Assembly (NCBI GenBank): GCA_011523505.1 | Contig: WTGP01000018.1 | Coordinates: 1 to 59,676 of the forward strand | Reading direction: 5' to 3' | Source of the DNA: Gammaproteobacteria bacterium | Lineage (GTDB): Bacteria; Pseudomonadota; Gammaproteobacteria; Steroidobacterales; Foliamicaceae | DNA: 59,676 nt | In this document: positions 16,770 through 26,353 of the stretch, piece after piece | How positions within the stretch are numbered: the first letter of the stretch is position 1 | How the letters are laid out: every line of letters starts with the position of its first letter | Made by a program: the position numbers and the translations under genes | The notes under the pieces: model-generated | The model's input: only the letters and a program-made list of their open reading frames with translations | Databases searched by the model: none | What the model was told of the DNA's origin: nothing

Positions 16770-18495
16770 ATACCGAAAATTCCTGCTGTTCGCACTGGCC
16801 CTGATCGGGTCCTGGATCGCGGGCCTGACAGTACCGCCCACCTGGATGGTGGAGCGGGTCGCGCTCGACGCCCAAGCGGACGAATCGGGGCAGCTCTACT
16901 ACCAGGTGCAGGGCGAGTCCGTTCCCTTCAGTCCCGTTCCGATGGCTCAGGCGCAACTCAACCCCGAGCGGGTCACGGGCTCCAGGGTGGAGCCGCCGAT
17001 ACGCGAGGAATACGTGTCCGCGGAGGAATCGGTCGACGGCGAAATCCGAACCGTCTATTACCGGCTCTCCGCCGTTTTCCACTTCGGCTGGATATCGCTG
17101 CTGCCGGCGATAGTGGCGGTCCTGCTTTGCTGGGTAACGCGTGAGCCCATCACCGCGCTGCTCGGCGGAGTGGTCTCCGGAGCGCTGATCCTGGGCAAGT
17201 ACGATCTGACCGGCGAAGTGCTGATCCCGTCGTTCGCCACCACCAATTCAGCCAGTATCCTGGTGCTGTACCTGTGGCTGCTCGGCGGGCTCATGGGCGT
17301 ATGGTCGCGCACCGGCGCGGCCCAGGCGTTCGCCGAATTCGTCACGGCGCGGTTCGTGCGGGGGCCGCGCTCCGCCAAGCTGGTGGCCTGGCTCCTGGGC
17401 GTGGTCTTCTTCCAGGGCGGCACCGTGAGCACGGTGCTGGTGGGCACCACGGTCAAGCCCATTGCGGACCAGGAACGCGTCAGCCACGAGGAGCTGGCCT
17501 ACATCGTCGATTCCACGGCTTCGCCCATCGCCTCGCAACTCGCGTTCAATGCCTGGCCGGGTTACGTGCAGGCCTTCATCTTCGTTTCCGGCGTGAGCTT
17601 CCTGGCCACCGAGTCGGACCGCATCGCCTTCTTCTTCCAGAGCGTGCCGTTCTGTTTCTACGCGATCTTCGCGGTCCTGGGCACGTTTCTGCTCAGCGTC
17701 GAAAAGCCCCTGTTCCTGGGCAAGCAGCTCAAGGAAGCCATGACGCGGTCTCGCGAAACCGGCGCGCTCGACGCGCCGGATGCGGCGCCGCTGGCCGCAA
17801 AGGAGCTGCAGGGCAGCAACGTGCCGGAGGGCTACAAGCCGCACATCCTGGAGTTCTTCCTGCCGCTGGGGACGCTGATCGCGCTGGCGGTGGGAACGTT
17901 CATCGCTTTCGGATCGCCCAACGTGCACTGGGCGTTCGGCGCCGCGCTCCTGCTGGCCGCGGGGATGGCGCTGGCCAAGGGCATGTCGCTCAAGGACCTG
18001 ATGACCGGATTTCAGGACGGCATCAAGGGCGTGCTGATCGGGTCGGTGATCCTGCTGCTGGCGATCACCATCGGCGGCATCAGCCGGGAAACCGGCGGCG
18101 GCCACTTTCTCGTCGAGCAACTCGGCTCCAGCATTCCTTATTTCATACTGCCCGTGCTGCTGCAATTGCTGACCATCGTGATCGCGTTCTCCACCGGCAC
18201 GAGCTGGGGAACCTATGCGGTGGCGTTCCCGCTGGCCATGCCGCTGGCCTGGGCGGTGGCGACCGGCCAGGGCCTCGCCCACCCGGAACTGTTCATGACG
18301 CTCTGTTTCGCCGCGGTCATGGACGGCAGCGTGTACGGCGACCAGTGTTCGCCCATTTCGGACACCACGGTGCTCAGTTCCGTCTGTACGGGATGCGACC
18401 TGATGGACCACGTCAAGACGCAGATCCCGCAGGCATCCATCGCCGCCGGCCTCGCCGCGATCTGCTGGACCGGCGTCGCCTTCCTGACTGCCTGA
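16759..18495 (+). CDS. nhaC: NhaC-family Na+/H+ antiporter
   Basis: 578 residues. One N-terminal helix, then an exported loop of about 80 residues (to residue ~105), then the NhaC core of about eleven helices. Readable landmarks are [41 protein letters not shown], and the late [19 protein letters not shown], all typical of the NhaC/ArsB-like ion transporter group. The long periplasmic loop is unusual for NhaC and resembles the larger variants. Amino-acid antiport is an alternative role in this superfamily. No coupled neighbour. Confidence 0.85.
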   Translation: MPVGYRKFLLFALALIGSWIAGLTVPPTWMVERVALDAQADESGQLYYQVQGESVPFSPVPMAQAQLNPERVTGSRVEPPIREEYVSAEESVDGEIRTVYYRLSAVFHFGWISLLPAIVAVLLCWVTREPITALLGGVVSGALILGKYDLTGEVLIPSFATTNSASILVLYLWLLGGLMGVWSRTGAAQAFAEFVTARFVRGPRSAKLVAWLLGVVFFQGGTVSTVLVGTTVKPIADQERVSHEELAYIVDSTASPIASQLAFNAWPGYVQAFIFVSGVSFLATESDRIAFFFQSVPFCFYAIFAVLGTFLLSVEKPLFLGKQLKEAMTRSRETGALDAPDAAPLAAKELQGSNVPEGYKPHILEFFLPLGTLIALAVGTFIAFGSPNVHWAFGAALLLAAGMALAKGMSLKDLMTGFQDGIKGVLIGSVILLLAITIGGISRETGGGHFLVEQLGSSIPYFILPVLLQLLTIVIAFSTGTSWGTYAVAFPLAMPLAWAVATGQGLAHPELFMTLCFAAVMDGSVYGDQCSPISDTTVLSSVCTGCDLMDHVKTQIPQASIAAGLAAICWTGVAFLTA

Positions 18496-18520
18496 GTCCG
18501 TAATTCGGAAAGCGGTGTTG

Positions 18521-20017
18521 TTATTGGGCGCAGGCGCGCCGGACGGCGTTAAGGCCCGCGGAACGGCCCGAGATCATGGCTTCCGTCAGGTAGGTGCCGT
18601 TCTGATAGAGGTCGGAAACCATTGAGCCCAGTTGCCCGGCCTCATACAGTCCGGGGATAGGTTCGCCGGCGCGGTTCAGCACTTCACCCCCGGACGTGCG
18701 CTTCGCACCGGCAGACGTGCATACGAGACCCGGCTTGAGTTCGATCGCGTAGTAGGGAGGCGTCGCGATGGCCTGAAGCGTTGAAGGGTCCCTGTTGAAG
18801 AGAGGGTCGGTCTTGTCGGCGCAGGCGGCGTTGTAGTCGGCAACCGTTTTCACCAAGCAGTCCTGGTCCCGACCCAGCTTGAGAGCAAGATCCGCGATGG
18901 TGTCGGCCCGGGTAATCCAGCCGTTCTCCACTTCCCTGCTGTTGTCTTCGCTCCACTCGTAGCGCTCGACCGCCATATTCCAGGTCATCCAGTTCATGCC
19001 CAGGCAGTTGTTCCTGCGCACGCTCTCGTCGAAGATCATGTGTACGGGCATTACCCAGGCATGCAGGGTGTCGACGTAGTGGCCGTGCTGCTTCCACTTG
19101 TAGTGCGTCCGGTTGAACGGGTAGGTTTCGTCGCCGAAGCGCCGGTCGTCGGCAGCCACTTCGATCCAGCTGTGGCTGACGTGGTCGAACGCGCGCATGA
19201 ACGCGGTCTCGTATTCCGGCACCTTGAAAGCGAGATGAAAACCGCCGGAATTCATGCGGTTGCGCAAATGCCAAAGATCGGCGCCCGCACGCTGCAGCAT
19301 GTGGATGCCGTCGCCGGTGTTGTAGGGACTGCCGAAGGTATGGACGTCCGTCCACCCCGCGTAATTCCGCTTCATGTCCTCGTTGTGTTCATACCCGCCG
19401 CAGGCCATGACGACGCCACCGCGGGCCTTGACGGCGAGCTGCCGGCCACCCCGGTCGACGATCACGCCGAAGACCACGCCAGTCTCGCGATCCTGCACCA
19501 GGTCCACCGCGGGACTCTCGTACCAGACCGTGACCGGCCGCCTGTCGATGTTCTTCCTGAAAGCCTCCCATAAGCCTCCCGGCCGGGGCAGTATGGTCGC
19601 CTGGTTCCGGACCGCCTCTTCGGCGCCCAGATCGGCGAATTCGTAGATGGGCTCAGAAACCAGGTATTCCTGCTCGGCCTCCCGGGCGCGTTCCTCGATC
19701 CAGGGGTGGAGCTCCATCAGTTCGCCGGCCCAGAATTCGAGCAAGTCCTCCGGAACCGGGTTCGAATAGCTCAGATTGCGCTGATACTGCTTCATGGCCT
19801 CCTTGTCCTTGGGAATGACCAGGCCCTGACCTGAAGCACGGGAGTTGCCCCCGGCGTGCTCCTCCGGCGCCTTCTCCAGTATCAGAACTCTTGCGTCCGG
19901 TTTTGCGTCCAGCGCCTCGATCGCAGCAGAGCAGGCAGCAACGCCAAACCCGACAATAACAACGTCGTATTCCTCATCCCAACGGATGCGCTGACCACGA
20001 TCACCTGGTGTTTCCAT
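18521..20017 (-). CDS. FAD-dependent oxidoreductase, fumarate reductase/ketosteroid dehydrogenase-like
   Basis: 498 residues from ATG 20017, chosen over ATG 20029 because GGAGAG lies 6 bp upstream of it. The FAD-binding motif is V-V-I-V-G-F-G-V-A-A-C-S-A-A at the N-terminus, followed by G-G-N-S-R-A-S-G-Q-G. A middle G-G-V-V-M-A-C-G-G-Y-E-H-N block and the C-terminal G-L-Y-E-A-G-Q-L-G block are typical of FAD_binding_2 flavoproteins (fumarate reductase, 3-ketosteroid-delta-1-dehydrogenase, tricarballylate dehydrogenase). There is no haem or FMN domain. Substrate unknown. Confidence 0.85.
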   Translation of the reverse strand: METPGDRGQRIRWDEEYDVVIVGFGVAACSAAIEALDAKPDARVLILEKAPEEHAGGNSRASGQGLVIPKDKEAMKQYQRNLSYSNPVPEDLLEFWAGELMELHPWIEERAREAEQEYLVSEPIYEFADLGAEEAVRNQATILPRPGGLWEAFRKNIDRRPVTVWYESPAVDLVQDRETGVVFGVIVDRGGRQLAVKARGGVVMACGGYEHNEDMKRNYAGWTDVHTFGSPYNTGDGIHMLQRAGADLWHLRNRMNSGGFHLAFKVPEYETAFMRAFDHVSHSWIEVAADDRRFGDETYPFNRTHYKWKQHGHYVDTLHAWVMPVHMIFDESVRRNNCLGMNWMTWNMAVERYEWSEDNSREVENGWITRADTIADLALKLGRDQDCLVKTVADYNAACADKTDPLFNRDPSTLQAIATPPYYAIELKPGLVCTSAGAKRTSGGEVLNRAGEPIPGLYEAGQLGSMVSDLYQNGTYLTEAMISGRSAGLNAVRRACAQ

Positions 20018-20048
20018 AGTTCTCTCCATCCGGCGCAGATCGGCACGC

Positions 20049-21239
20049 TCAGCGCGAATCTGCGTACTCGTTTTCTTGCCAGACCAGTTCGGGTGGATGG
20101 AAGCGCAAGGCTTTGCGCAGGATTCTGCGCAGGTTCCAGGGGCCGAAGGGTGACGCGGCGAAGAGTGTGCGCCACATCACCAGCGCACGTTGCTCCCATT
20201 GAAAAATGTTTCCGTAGTGCCACGAGAGCCTTGTGATCGCCGCTGCTCGAGGGCGACGTCTGTTCTCGTAGTCCCTCAATCCGGAATCCGGCTTTATCGC
20301 GCGCCGAAGGCTGTCTGCGAGGACGACCGCGTCCTCGATGGCCATGCAGGCGCCCTGGCCGAAGGTCGGAGCCATCGGATGGGCAGCGTCGCCGATCAGG
20401 CTGACCCGGCCGTGCCCCCAGTGCTTGTCCGGGGGACGATCAAGAACTTCGTCGACAAGAATCCCCTCCGGGCGGGTTCCGACGATCATTGCGCCGAGGT
20501 CCGCGGGCAATTCCCTGGAGACTGATCGAAGGAACGCCATGTGATCGTACTCAGCATCCGCCCAGGTGGTATCGGACGGCTTGTTCCGACACAGGAACCA
20601 ATAGGCCTCGCCCGGCCTGACCTCGGGAAACACACCGAGCTGAATTCCGGGAAGCAGCATCGAGACAACCTCGTGTTGCGTCACCTTGGGCGTTGCGGCC
20701 ATGCCCCGATAGCAGTAGTACCGGGCAGAGCGAAGTTTCCGGCTTCCGAACAATGACGATCGGACTACCGAACGGACGCCATCCGCGCCGATCGCAATCT
20801 CTCCCGCAACCTCCGCGCCATCGGCAAATCGAAGCGATACGCCATTCCGGTCCTGTGTGACACCGACACACTCCTTCGCGGTATGCACCTGGTCCGTATC
20901 CAGCGCGTCAAGCAGCATTCGCTGCAAATCGGCCCGATGCAATGCGAGTGACGGCGCGCCGCAATCGCGCGAGATTGCCTCCACGTCGATTGAAGACATC
21001 GGCATCCCTTTGGCGGACAGGACGTTGATCCGGAGCATTTTCGAGCCCAGTGATCGAACCTGCTTGCCCAACCCCAGGCTCTCGAGCGCCATGATGGCGT
21101 TCGACCATATCGTTACCCCGGCCCCCACCTCGCGAATCTCTTCAGCCCGTTCAAAAACCCGGGTATTGATGCTTGCGCGGCGCAATGCTACGGCCGCCGC
21201 CAGACCGCCGATTCCACCACCGACTATCAGCACCGTCAT
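20049..21239 (-). CDS. FAD-dependent monooxygenase (class A)
   Basis: 396 residues; start ATG 21239 lies in the ATGA overlap with the SRAP gene. Signatures: V-L-I-V-G-G-G-I-G-G-L-A-A-A at residues 3-16, G-A-D-G-V-R-S-V-V-R-S-S-L-F, and L-I-G-D-A-A-H-P-M-A-P-T-F-G-Q-G-A. It is similar in plan to the enzyme at 6467 but clearly a different subfamily member. Likely an NAD(P)H-dependent aromatic hydroxylase. Coupling to a DNA-damage protein is odd and may be only genomic compaction. Confidence 0.87.
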   Translation of the reverse strand: MTVLIVGGGIGGLAAAVALRRASINTRVFERAEEIREVGAGVTIWSNAIMALESLGLGKQVRSLGSKMLRINVLSAKGMPMSSIDVEAISRDCGAPSLALHRADLQRMLLDALDTDQVHTAKECVGVTQDRNGVSLRFADGAEVAGEIAIGADGVRSVVRSSLFGSRKLRSARYYCYRGMAATPKVTQHEVVSMLLPGIQLGVFPEVRPGEAYWFLCRNKPSDTTWADAEYDHMAFLRSVSRELPADLGAMIVGTRPEGILVDEVLDRPPDKHWGHGRVSLIGDAAHPMAPTFGQGACMAIEDAVVLADSLRRAIKPDSGLRDYENRRRPRAAAITRLSWHYGNIFQWEQRALVMWRTLFAASPFGPWNLRRILRKALRFHPPELVWQENEYADSR

Positions 21240-21982
21240 GCCTGGATAGGTTCCAGGACGCGGGCGTCTTTGTAGTTGGGGTTGTTGACGGCGGTGGACA
21301 CGGGCCACGCTTCCAGGGCTTCGGAGGGTATGGCGACGACGCTGTCCATGGCCGACTTTGCAGGCGCCTCAAGCCAGGCTCTCTGCGCTTCCTGCGGAAG
21401 TATCAGCGGCATGCGGTGGCGGTTTCGGCCGGCGTTGTGAATCCCGCGCATCAGTTCGTTGGCGGGCAACGTCACGATCGTGCAGGACAGGACCTCCGTG
21501 CCGTCGCTCGCGCGTGAACTCTCCCAGAGTCCGCCGAACGCGAACCCGCCCTGCCCCTTCAGCCGGATATGCCAGGGCTGCTTGGTCCGTACGCCGGGAC
21601 GCGCCTGCCATTCGTAGAACCCCGTGGCGTAGATCAGGCAGCGCTGCTCGCGCTTCCAGGCGTTGCGGTACGCGTTCTTGTCCGCCATGTCCTCCGAGCG
21701 CGCATTGGCGGTGCTGTACTTCGGCACTTCGCCCCGCGCCCAAACCGGTATGAGCGGCCAGATGGCATCCTCGCCCACCAGCTCGTCGCCCCGCTGCAGG
21801 ACGATCGGCACGCGGGTAATGCGCCGGGGCGAGGCGCGCTGCGACCCGGCCGGAAGCGGCGGCTCGGAAGGACCGATGTTGTAGCGCGGCTCGAACCCCC
21901 CGTCACCAATGATCGAATAAAGGACATCGAGCGCGTCCATCCACGCCCTGGGATCGGTAATGATGTTGAATCGCCCGCACAC
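21236..21982 (-). CDS. SOS response-associated peptidase-fold protein (SRAP; YedK/HMCES)
   Basis: 248 residues. Catalytic Cys2 (M-C-G-R-F), Asn in S-T-A-N-A-R-S-E, Glu in G-F-Y-E-W, and His in R-H-R-M-P are all present. Family knowledge: the protein forms a thiazolidine crosslink with abasic sites in single-stranded DNA through Cys2, shielding them from breaks. The length is normal and all active residues are intact. It overlaps the downstream monooxygenase by 4 bp. Confidence 0.93.
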   Translation of the reverse strand: MCGRFNIITDPRAWMDALDVLYSIIGDGGFEPRYNIGPSEPPLPAGSQRASPRRITRVPIVLQRGDELVGEDAIWPLIPVWARGEVPKYSTANARSEDMADKNAYRNAWKREQRCLIYATGFYEWQARPGVRTKQPWHIRLKGQGGFAFGGLWESSRASDGTEVLSCTIVTLPANELMRGIHNAGRNRHRMPLILPQEAQRAWLEAPAKSAMDSVVAIPSEALEAWPVSTAVNNPNYKDARVLEPIQA

Positions 21983-22020
21983 GCTAAGGCCCGAATGTCT
22001 TGCTCAGGTCGCCAGGGCGC

Positions 22021-22953
22021 TCAGACTTTTTCGGGCGTTCGCTTCTGCGGGTATTCGGTCCACAGATTCAGCCGCCCTTCCCACGGCGCCTCGGAACCGA
22101 AGATTGTGGGATGCACCGCCTCGACCAGTTTCCGGTCCGAGACTGAAATCGCATCCCGGTTCGGGAGCTTCATGCCGTTGGTGTTCCAGACGAGGAAGCC
22201 GGGCCGTTGCCCCATGAGCAGCCAGGGCCACCAGATCATGGACTGATTGAGCGAATAGGTTGCTGACGCCCTGGCGATGGACGGGTCGGCGAGTTCGCGC
22301 GCCAGTCCGTTGCTGGTCGTCTTTTCCGAGTACAGCAGGTCCGGGCCGGAGTATTCGAGCGGCCAGTTCTCCGGATCGAGCGGATGCTTGAGGTAAACGC
22401 CGGCGGAATACCGCGAGGTCCAGACCCGTTCGCCGGCCTGCGACCACTCCATCGCGAACGGATTGTCGGGGCCGTATCGGGAAAACAGGGAACCGTCGGC
22501 GCGCAGGAACGAAGGTCCCTGTTCCGTCCACAGCGTCTGACCGCGCCCTTCCCGTTGATGAAAAGGCCGCACCGTGCGCCCGTTGAGCGGATTGACGAAC
22601 GACTCGAGCGGTTCGGTTTCGCCCTGCCCGTGATAGACGGTGGCTTCCCAGATGCTGATGCGATGGCCTTCCGGCACAACCTCGACCTCACGTCGAATGA
22701 TCGTGGTGCTGTCGACCAGCCGAACCGGAGCGCTGCCGGGAACCACCGCTTCCAGCGTGCCTTTGTACAAATGAAAGATGGTGTCGTCTTCGAGGCTGGC
22801 CAGGATCTTGATGAACGCACGAACATGGGATTCGGTTGTCGGAAACTCCAGCTTCGGAGGCGGTGACGCAGCGTCGCTGCGATCGGGAACTAAAAACGAA
22901 GTTGCAGCGGCGCCGGCGGTTGCGAGCGCGGTTCGGCGGGTCAGTAGGGTCAT
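22021..22953 (-). CDS. DUF1838 family protein with Tat signal
   Basis: 310 residues. A twin-arginine signal (T-R-R-T-A-L-A-T-A-G-A-A-A) predicts folded export. The mature part fits DUF1838: an S-L-E-D-D-T-I-F-H-L-Y-K-G-T-L-E-A block, F-V-N-P-L-N-G-R-T-V, and the W-W-P-W-L-L-M-G-Q-R-P-G-F-L region. No activity is known for DUF1838; it often occurs with short-chain or NAD-binding proteins, as here. Its ATG overlaps the stop of the NAD-binding gene (ATGA, 22950-22953). Confidence 0.8.
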   Translation of the reverse strand: MTLLTRRTALATAGAAATSFLVPDRSDAASPPPKLEFPTTESHVRAFIKILASLEDDTIFHLYKGTLEAVVPGSAPVRLVDSTTIIRREVEVVPEGHRISIWEATVYHGQGETEPLESFVNPLNGRTVRPFHQREGRGQTLWTEQGPSFLRADGSLFSRYGPDNPFAMEWSQAGERVWTSRYSAGVYLKHPLDPENWPLEYSGPDLLYSEKTTSNGLARELADPSIARASATYSLNQSMIWWPWLLMGQRPGFLVWNTNGMKLPNRDAISVSDRKLVEAVHPTIFGSEAPWEGRLNLWTEYPQKRTPEKV

Positions 22954-23795
22954 GGGTTGCCTCTCAACTGGGCTTCGGTGACGCGGGGCATGGGGCCGCA
23001 GGCGGGAACGTTTCCGGAAACGACGGGACCTTCGTTTGCCCGTTTGCAGATCCAGTGATCAATCTGCGGTTTTATCGTTGGATCGTCGATGATGAAGGTC
23101 TTGTTGAGGCAGCGCTCCGCGCCGATGCACGCAACGATCTGCTCGTTCAGATCGACGCGCAGCACGCCGCCGAACTTCGTCAGGTCCGTCGTCATATAGG
23201 ACGTGCCGCTGCGCTTGTCGGCATCGGGATGAAACGGGTTCGACGGAATCAGCACGCCGACGCGGATGATCGTGTAGGGCACGCCGGAGTCCCTGAGGAT
23301 GTGTTCGGACCGGTTCATGTCCTGCGACAGCTCATACAGCGGCGGGCTCAGCGGGCAGTCTTCCCTGGGGTTCTCTCCGCAACCGCCGCCGATGCTGATG
23401 AATTGCTTTATCCCCATACGCTTGGCCCAGGGGACGAAGTTCTCGTACATCTGGGTGTAGCTTGCCTCGGTGCCGGGCCAGACCTGCACGGTCTCGAACA
23501 TCACGTCGAACTGCTGGCCTTCCAGCGCGGAGGCCACTTCATCCGCCACCATGGCGTCGCCGACCACGTAGTCCACCGGCACGCCCTCCAGCTTGGAACG
23601 ATCGGTGGTGGAACGCACAAACGCCGTGACGTGATCGCCACGCTCGATCAGCATCCTGGCGACCGCCGATCCCGCATGCCCTGCCCCGCCGATGATCAAA
23701 ACGCGCTGCGAAGCCGTGGCCGTGGCAGCGGTCGGGACAAGCAATACCATCGCCGCGGCAACGCAAAGCGCACGAATCAGCGGGAATCTCGGCAT
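22950..23795 (-). CDS. NmrA-like NAD(P)-binding Rossmann protein with signal peptide
   Basis: 281 residues. A hydrophobic leader (L-C-V-A-A-A-M-V-L-L-V-P-T-A-A-T-A) precedes the Rossmann motif V-L-I-I-G-G-A-G-H-A-G-S-A-V. Then V-T-A-F-V-R-S marks the atypical SDR/NmrA type, and a G-G-G-C-G-E-N-P segment replaces the usual catalytic Tyr-Lys. A dinucleotide-binding protein with an export signal is unusual, since the cofactor is cytoplasmic; the leader could instead be a membrane anchor. Coupled to the DUF1838 gene. Part of its 5' region (23689-23718) is duplicated at 26324-26353. Confidence 0.75.
   Translation of the reverse strand: MPRFPLIRALCVAAAMVLLVPTAATATASQRVLIIGGAGHAGSAVARMLIERGDHVTAFVRSTTDRSKLEGVPVDYVVGDAMVADEVASALEGQQFDVMFETVQVWPGTEASYTQMYENFVPWAKRMGIKQFISIGGGCGENPREDCPLSPPLYELSQDMNRSEHILRDSGVPYTIIRVGVLIPSNPFHPDADKRSGTSYMTTDLTKFGGVLRVDLNEQIVACIGAERCLNKTFIIDDPTIKPQIDHWICKRANEGPVVSGNVPACGPMPRVTEAQLRGNP
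23689..23718. repeat. 30-bp direct repeat, copy 1 (inside the NmrA-like gene)
   Basis: Identical at 29 of 30 positions to 26324-26353. Here it encodes the T-A-S-Q-R-V-L-I-I-G start of the Rossmann fold on the minus strand. With copy 2 it brackets the M28 peptidase gene. Confidence 0.7.
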
Positions 23796-23933
23796 GGTCT
23801 TCTCCCCATTGCAGTCAGGCCGAGTTTATCGCTGAACCAAGCAGCATGGCGGCCTGGACGTCAACTTTCCCGCCGATATTGAAAAACCGGTTGATCTGGC
23901 CAAGAATTACGGGTCGATTCAGAGGAGCCATGA

Positions 23934-26330
23934 ATGAGTGACGCGCGTGCGCGGCTGGAGATGAGCAAGGGAAATCCCGCGGCGTCAATCTGGCGCAAAT
24001 TCCGGGGTCCCCTGGCACTGAGCTTGTTGCTTCTTGTTGCCTGGTTCTCCAGCTTTTCTCAGGCAACGCCTGGGCCGGTTCCCGCCGACGCACCGGAATC
24101 CGTGTTTTCGTCGGGCCGGGCGATGGCTCACCTCAATGAGATCGCGCGCGCCGCGCACCCGACCGGCTCCCCGGAGCACACCCGGGTCCGCGAATACTTG
24201 CTGCGGCAATTTCGCGACCTTGGTCATGAACCCGAGGTGCAAACCGCAACCGCGTTCGGATTCACCACGGCCGCGACCGTGCGCAACATTCTGGTGCGTA
24301 TTGCGGGCACGGATCCGGGCGGCACCGCGGTGCTGGCGACAGCACACTACGATTCCGCAGGCATCGCCGTCGGCGCCGCGGACGACGGATCGGGCGTCGT
24401 CGCGATTCTCGAGGCGGTCCGTGCGCTGGGGACCGGACCGCAACTGAAGAACGACCTCATCGTGCTGATTTCCGATGCCGAGGAGATCGGGCTTCTGGGT
24501 GCGCGCGCCTTTGCCGAAGAGCACCCATGGATGTCGGACGTGGCCGTGGTGCTGGGCATCGAAATGCGCGGCGGCGGCGGGCCGGCGGCCATGTTCGAAA
24601 CGGGCGCGAACAACGGCTGGATGATCAAGGCCTTTCGCCATGCCGCTCCCCGCCCCTGGGCCAATTCCATGTCGCAGGAGATTTACCGGCGGATGCCCAA
24701 CAGCACCGATTACGCCGTTTACAGGGGAAAGGGCATACAAGGTCTCAATTTCGCCGGACTGGGGAACCCCAGCGTCTATCACCAGGCCTACGACACGCCG
24801 GAGAACTTTTCCGAGAGGACGCTGCAGCACCAAGGATCGCAGGTCCTGGCCATGATGCGCCATCTGGGTGACGCCGACCTGGACTCGGTGGAAGCGCCCG
24901 ATGTGAGCTATTTCACGCTGCCGCTCGTTGGATTGGTGGTCTTCGGGAGCATCTGGAACTGGATCATCGGCGCACTCGTGGTTTTGGCGTGGCTGCTGGC
25001 GGTTGTGCGGTTGGGCCGAAGAGAGTCGCCGTTAAAGCCGTTGCTGGCGGGAGCCGCCATGGCCGCTGTCTTTCTTGGCGGCGTGCCCTTGGCGTCCCAG
25101 TATCTCGTGTCATCGCGGATCGATGCGCATCCCGAGTTTGGCGCGCTCCTAGCCAGCCTTTTTCATCGGGAAGGCTGGTACGTGCTCGCAATCGCGGCCT
25201 TTGCCTTTACCTCGGCAACGCTGCTGCTGGAGTTGTTCTCGCGAAGGTATTCCGCCGCGGGCCTGATTCTGGGAGCGCTGGCGTTACCGGTGGCGATGGC
25301 GGTTTACCTGACCGTTAACGTTCCTCTCGGCGCCATGAATCTGCAATGGCCGGCCCTGGCTGCCTGCCTGGGTGCGCTGGCTCTGATCGGAACACGGCAG
25401 CGAGAGGGCGTCTCCCAGGGGCGCTGGCTGTTGGTCGTACTGGCCGCCGTGCCGGTGTTGCTGATTGCGACATCCGTGATCGAAGGCGTCTGGCTCGCGA
25501 TGAGTCTGCGATTGGCCCCGGCCATCGGCCTGTTGATCGGCACTGGCCTGATCCTGCTCTTGCCTGCGATCCGGATAATTGGCGAGGCCGGATGGTGGTG
25601 GGCGCCCGGCGTGGGGGCCGTGGCCTGCGCCGTTTTCCTTGCTATCGGCATTCGAATGGCGGAACCGGCGCCCGACAGGCCTGCGCCGTCCACGCTTCTC
25701 TATGCCCTGGACAAGGGCGAAGATAGGGCCTATTGGGTCACGGATGCAAGGCGGGACAAAGCGGACCCCGGGATAAAGTGGGCCATGACGCGTGTGGGCG
25801 AATTCGACGCACCGTCGGTTCTTCAGGGCTTCGCCAAATGGACCATGCGCTCCCGGACCGTCGCAGCTCCCGTAGTCGACACGCCCCTGCCGAACGTGAG
25901 ACTGGTTGAAGGCGGTGCGGTTTCCGAAGGCCGGGTAAGGCTCTCCGTTAACTCGGGCATAGGCGCAGAGGTGATCACGATCCTCATGCCGGTGGACGGT
26001 CCCCGTCTGCTTGCCGTGAACGGTCGTGAACTTCCGCCGCCAGGCTGGCGTCTAATCGAGCACTGGGGCGTGCCGGACGGCAGCCTGGACCTGGAAATCG
26101 CAGTTGCCGATTCTCAGGTAGCGTTGAGCTTCACGCTGGCCGAACACTTGTATCGGCCTGAAGAGATCTTGGGACACGATGCCTTTGAACGGCCGCCGGA
26201 ACTGGCGCCGAACATACGAGCAAACTCGGACATTGCGATGATCAAGACGCCCGTAACGGTGAATCTGTTGTCCGGCACGGTGGAAATCGGTCATGCGGCG
26301 ATGACTCTCGAGGCCTCGCTCCACCGATGA
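23934..26330 (+). CDS. M28-family metallopeptidase with multi-pass membrane domain
   Basis: 798 residues. One N-terminal helix (about residues 23-41), then a periplasmic M28 aminopeptidase domain with zinc ligands in A-H-Y-D-S, A-A-D-D-G-S-G, D-A-E-E-I-G, I-E-M-R-G, and the late Y-H-Q-A-Y-D-T. From about residue 325 come eight further hydrophobic helices, then a soluble C-terminal domain of about 200 residues. This plan resembles ER metallopeptidase 1 (Fxna) homologues found in bacteria. All metal ligands are intact. The last three codons lie within a 30-bp repeat shared with 23689-23718. Confidence 0.88.
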   Translation: MSDARARLEMSKGNPAASIWRKFRGPLALSLLLLVAWFSSFSQATPGPVPADAPESVFSSGRAMAHLNEIARAAHPTGSPEHTRVREYLLRQFRDLGHEPEVQTATAFGFTTAATVRNILVRIAGTDPGGTAVLATAHYDSAGIAVGAADDGSGVVAILEAVRALGTGPQLKNDLIVLISDAEEIGLLGARAFAEEHPWMSDVAVVLGIEMRGGGGPAAMFETGANNGWMIKAFRHAAPRPWANSMSQEIYRRMPNSTDYAVYRGKGIQGLNFAGLGNPSVYHQAYDTPENFSERTLQHQGSQVLAMMRHLGDADLDSVEAPDVSYFTLPLVGLVVFGSIWNWIIGALVVLAWLLAVVRLGRRESPLKPLLAGAAMAAVFLGGVPLASQYLVSSRIDAHPEFGALLASLFHREGWYVLAIAAFAFTSATLLLELFSRRYSAAGLILGALALPVAMAVYLTVNVPLGAMNLQWPALAACLGALALIGTRQREGVSQGRWLLVVLAAVPVLLIATSVIEGVWLAMSLRLAPAIGLLIGTGLILLLPAIRIIGEAGWWWAPGVGAVACAVFLAIGIRMAEPAPDRPAPSTLLYALDKGEDRAYWVTDARRDKADPGIKWAMTRVGEFDAPSVLQGFAKWTMRSRTVAAPVVDTPLPNVRLVEGGAVSEGRVRLSVNSGIGAEVITILMPVDGPRLLAVNGRELPPPGWRLIEHWGVPDGSLDLEIAVADSQVALSFTLAEHLYRPEEILGHDAFERPPELAPNIRANSDIAMIKTPVTVNLLSGTVEIGHAAMTLEASLHR

Positions 26331-26353
26331 TCAACACGCGCTGCGAAGCCGTG
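26324..26353. repeat. 30-bp direct repeat, copy 2 (junction of M28 and GNAT gene ends)
   Basis: Spans the stop codon of the M28 gene and the last codons of the convergent GNAT gene. It matches 23689-23718 with one mismatch. Only 30 bp of NmrA-like sequence is present, so it looks like a recombination scar rather than a gene. Confidence 0.65.

Noticed and set aside
15444..16841. 465-codon minus-strand ORF over the TonB receptor
   Set aside because: Complement of a confident receptor frame; low-complexity Arg/Ala/Gly translation.
17248..18411. 387-codon minus-strand ORF over nhaC
   Set aside because: Mirror of the antiporter reading frame; His/Arg/Gln-rich translation without family features.
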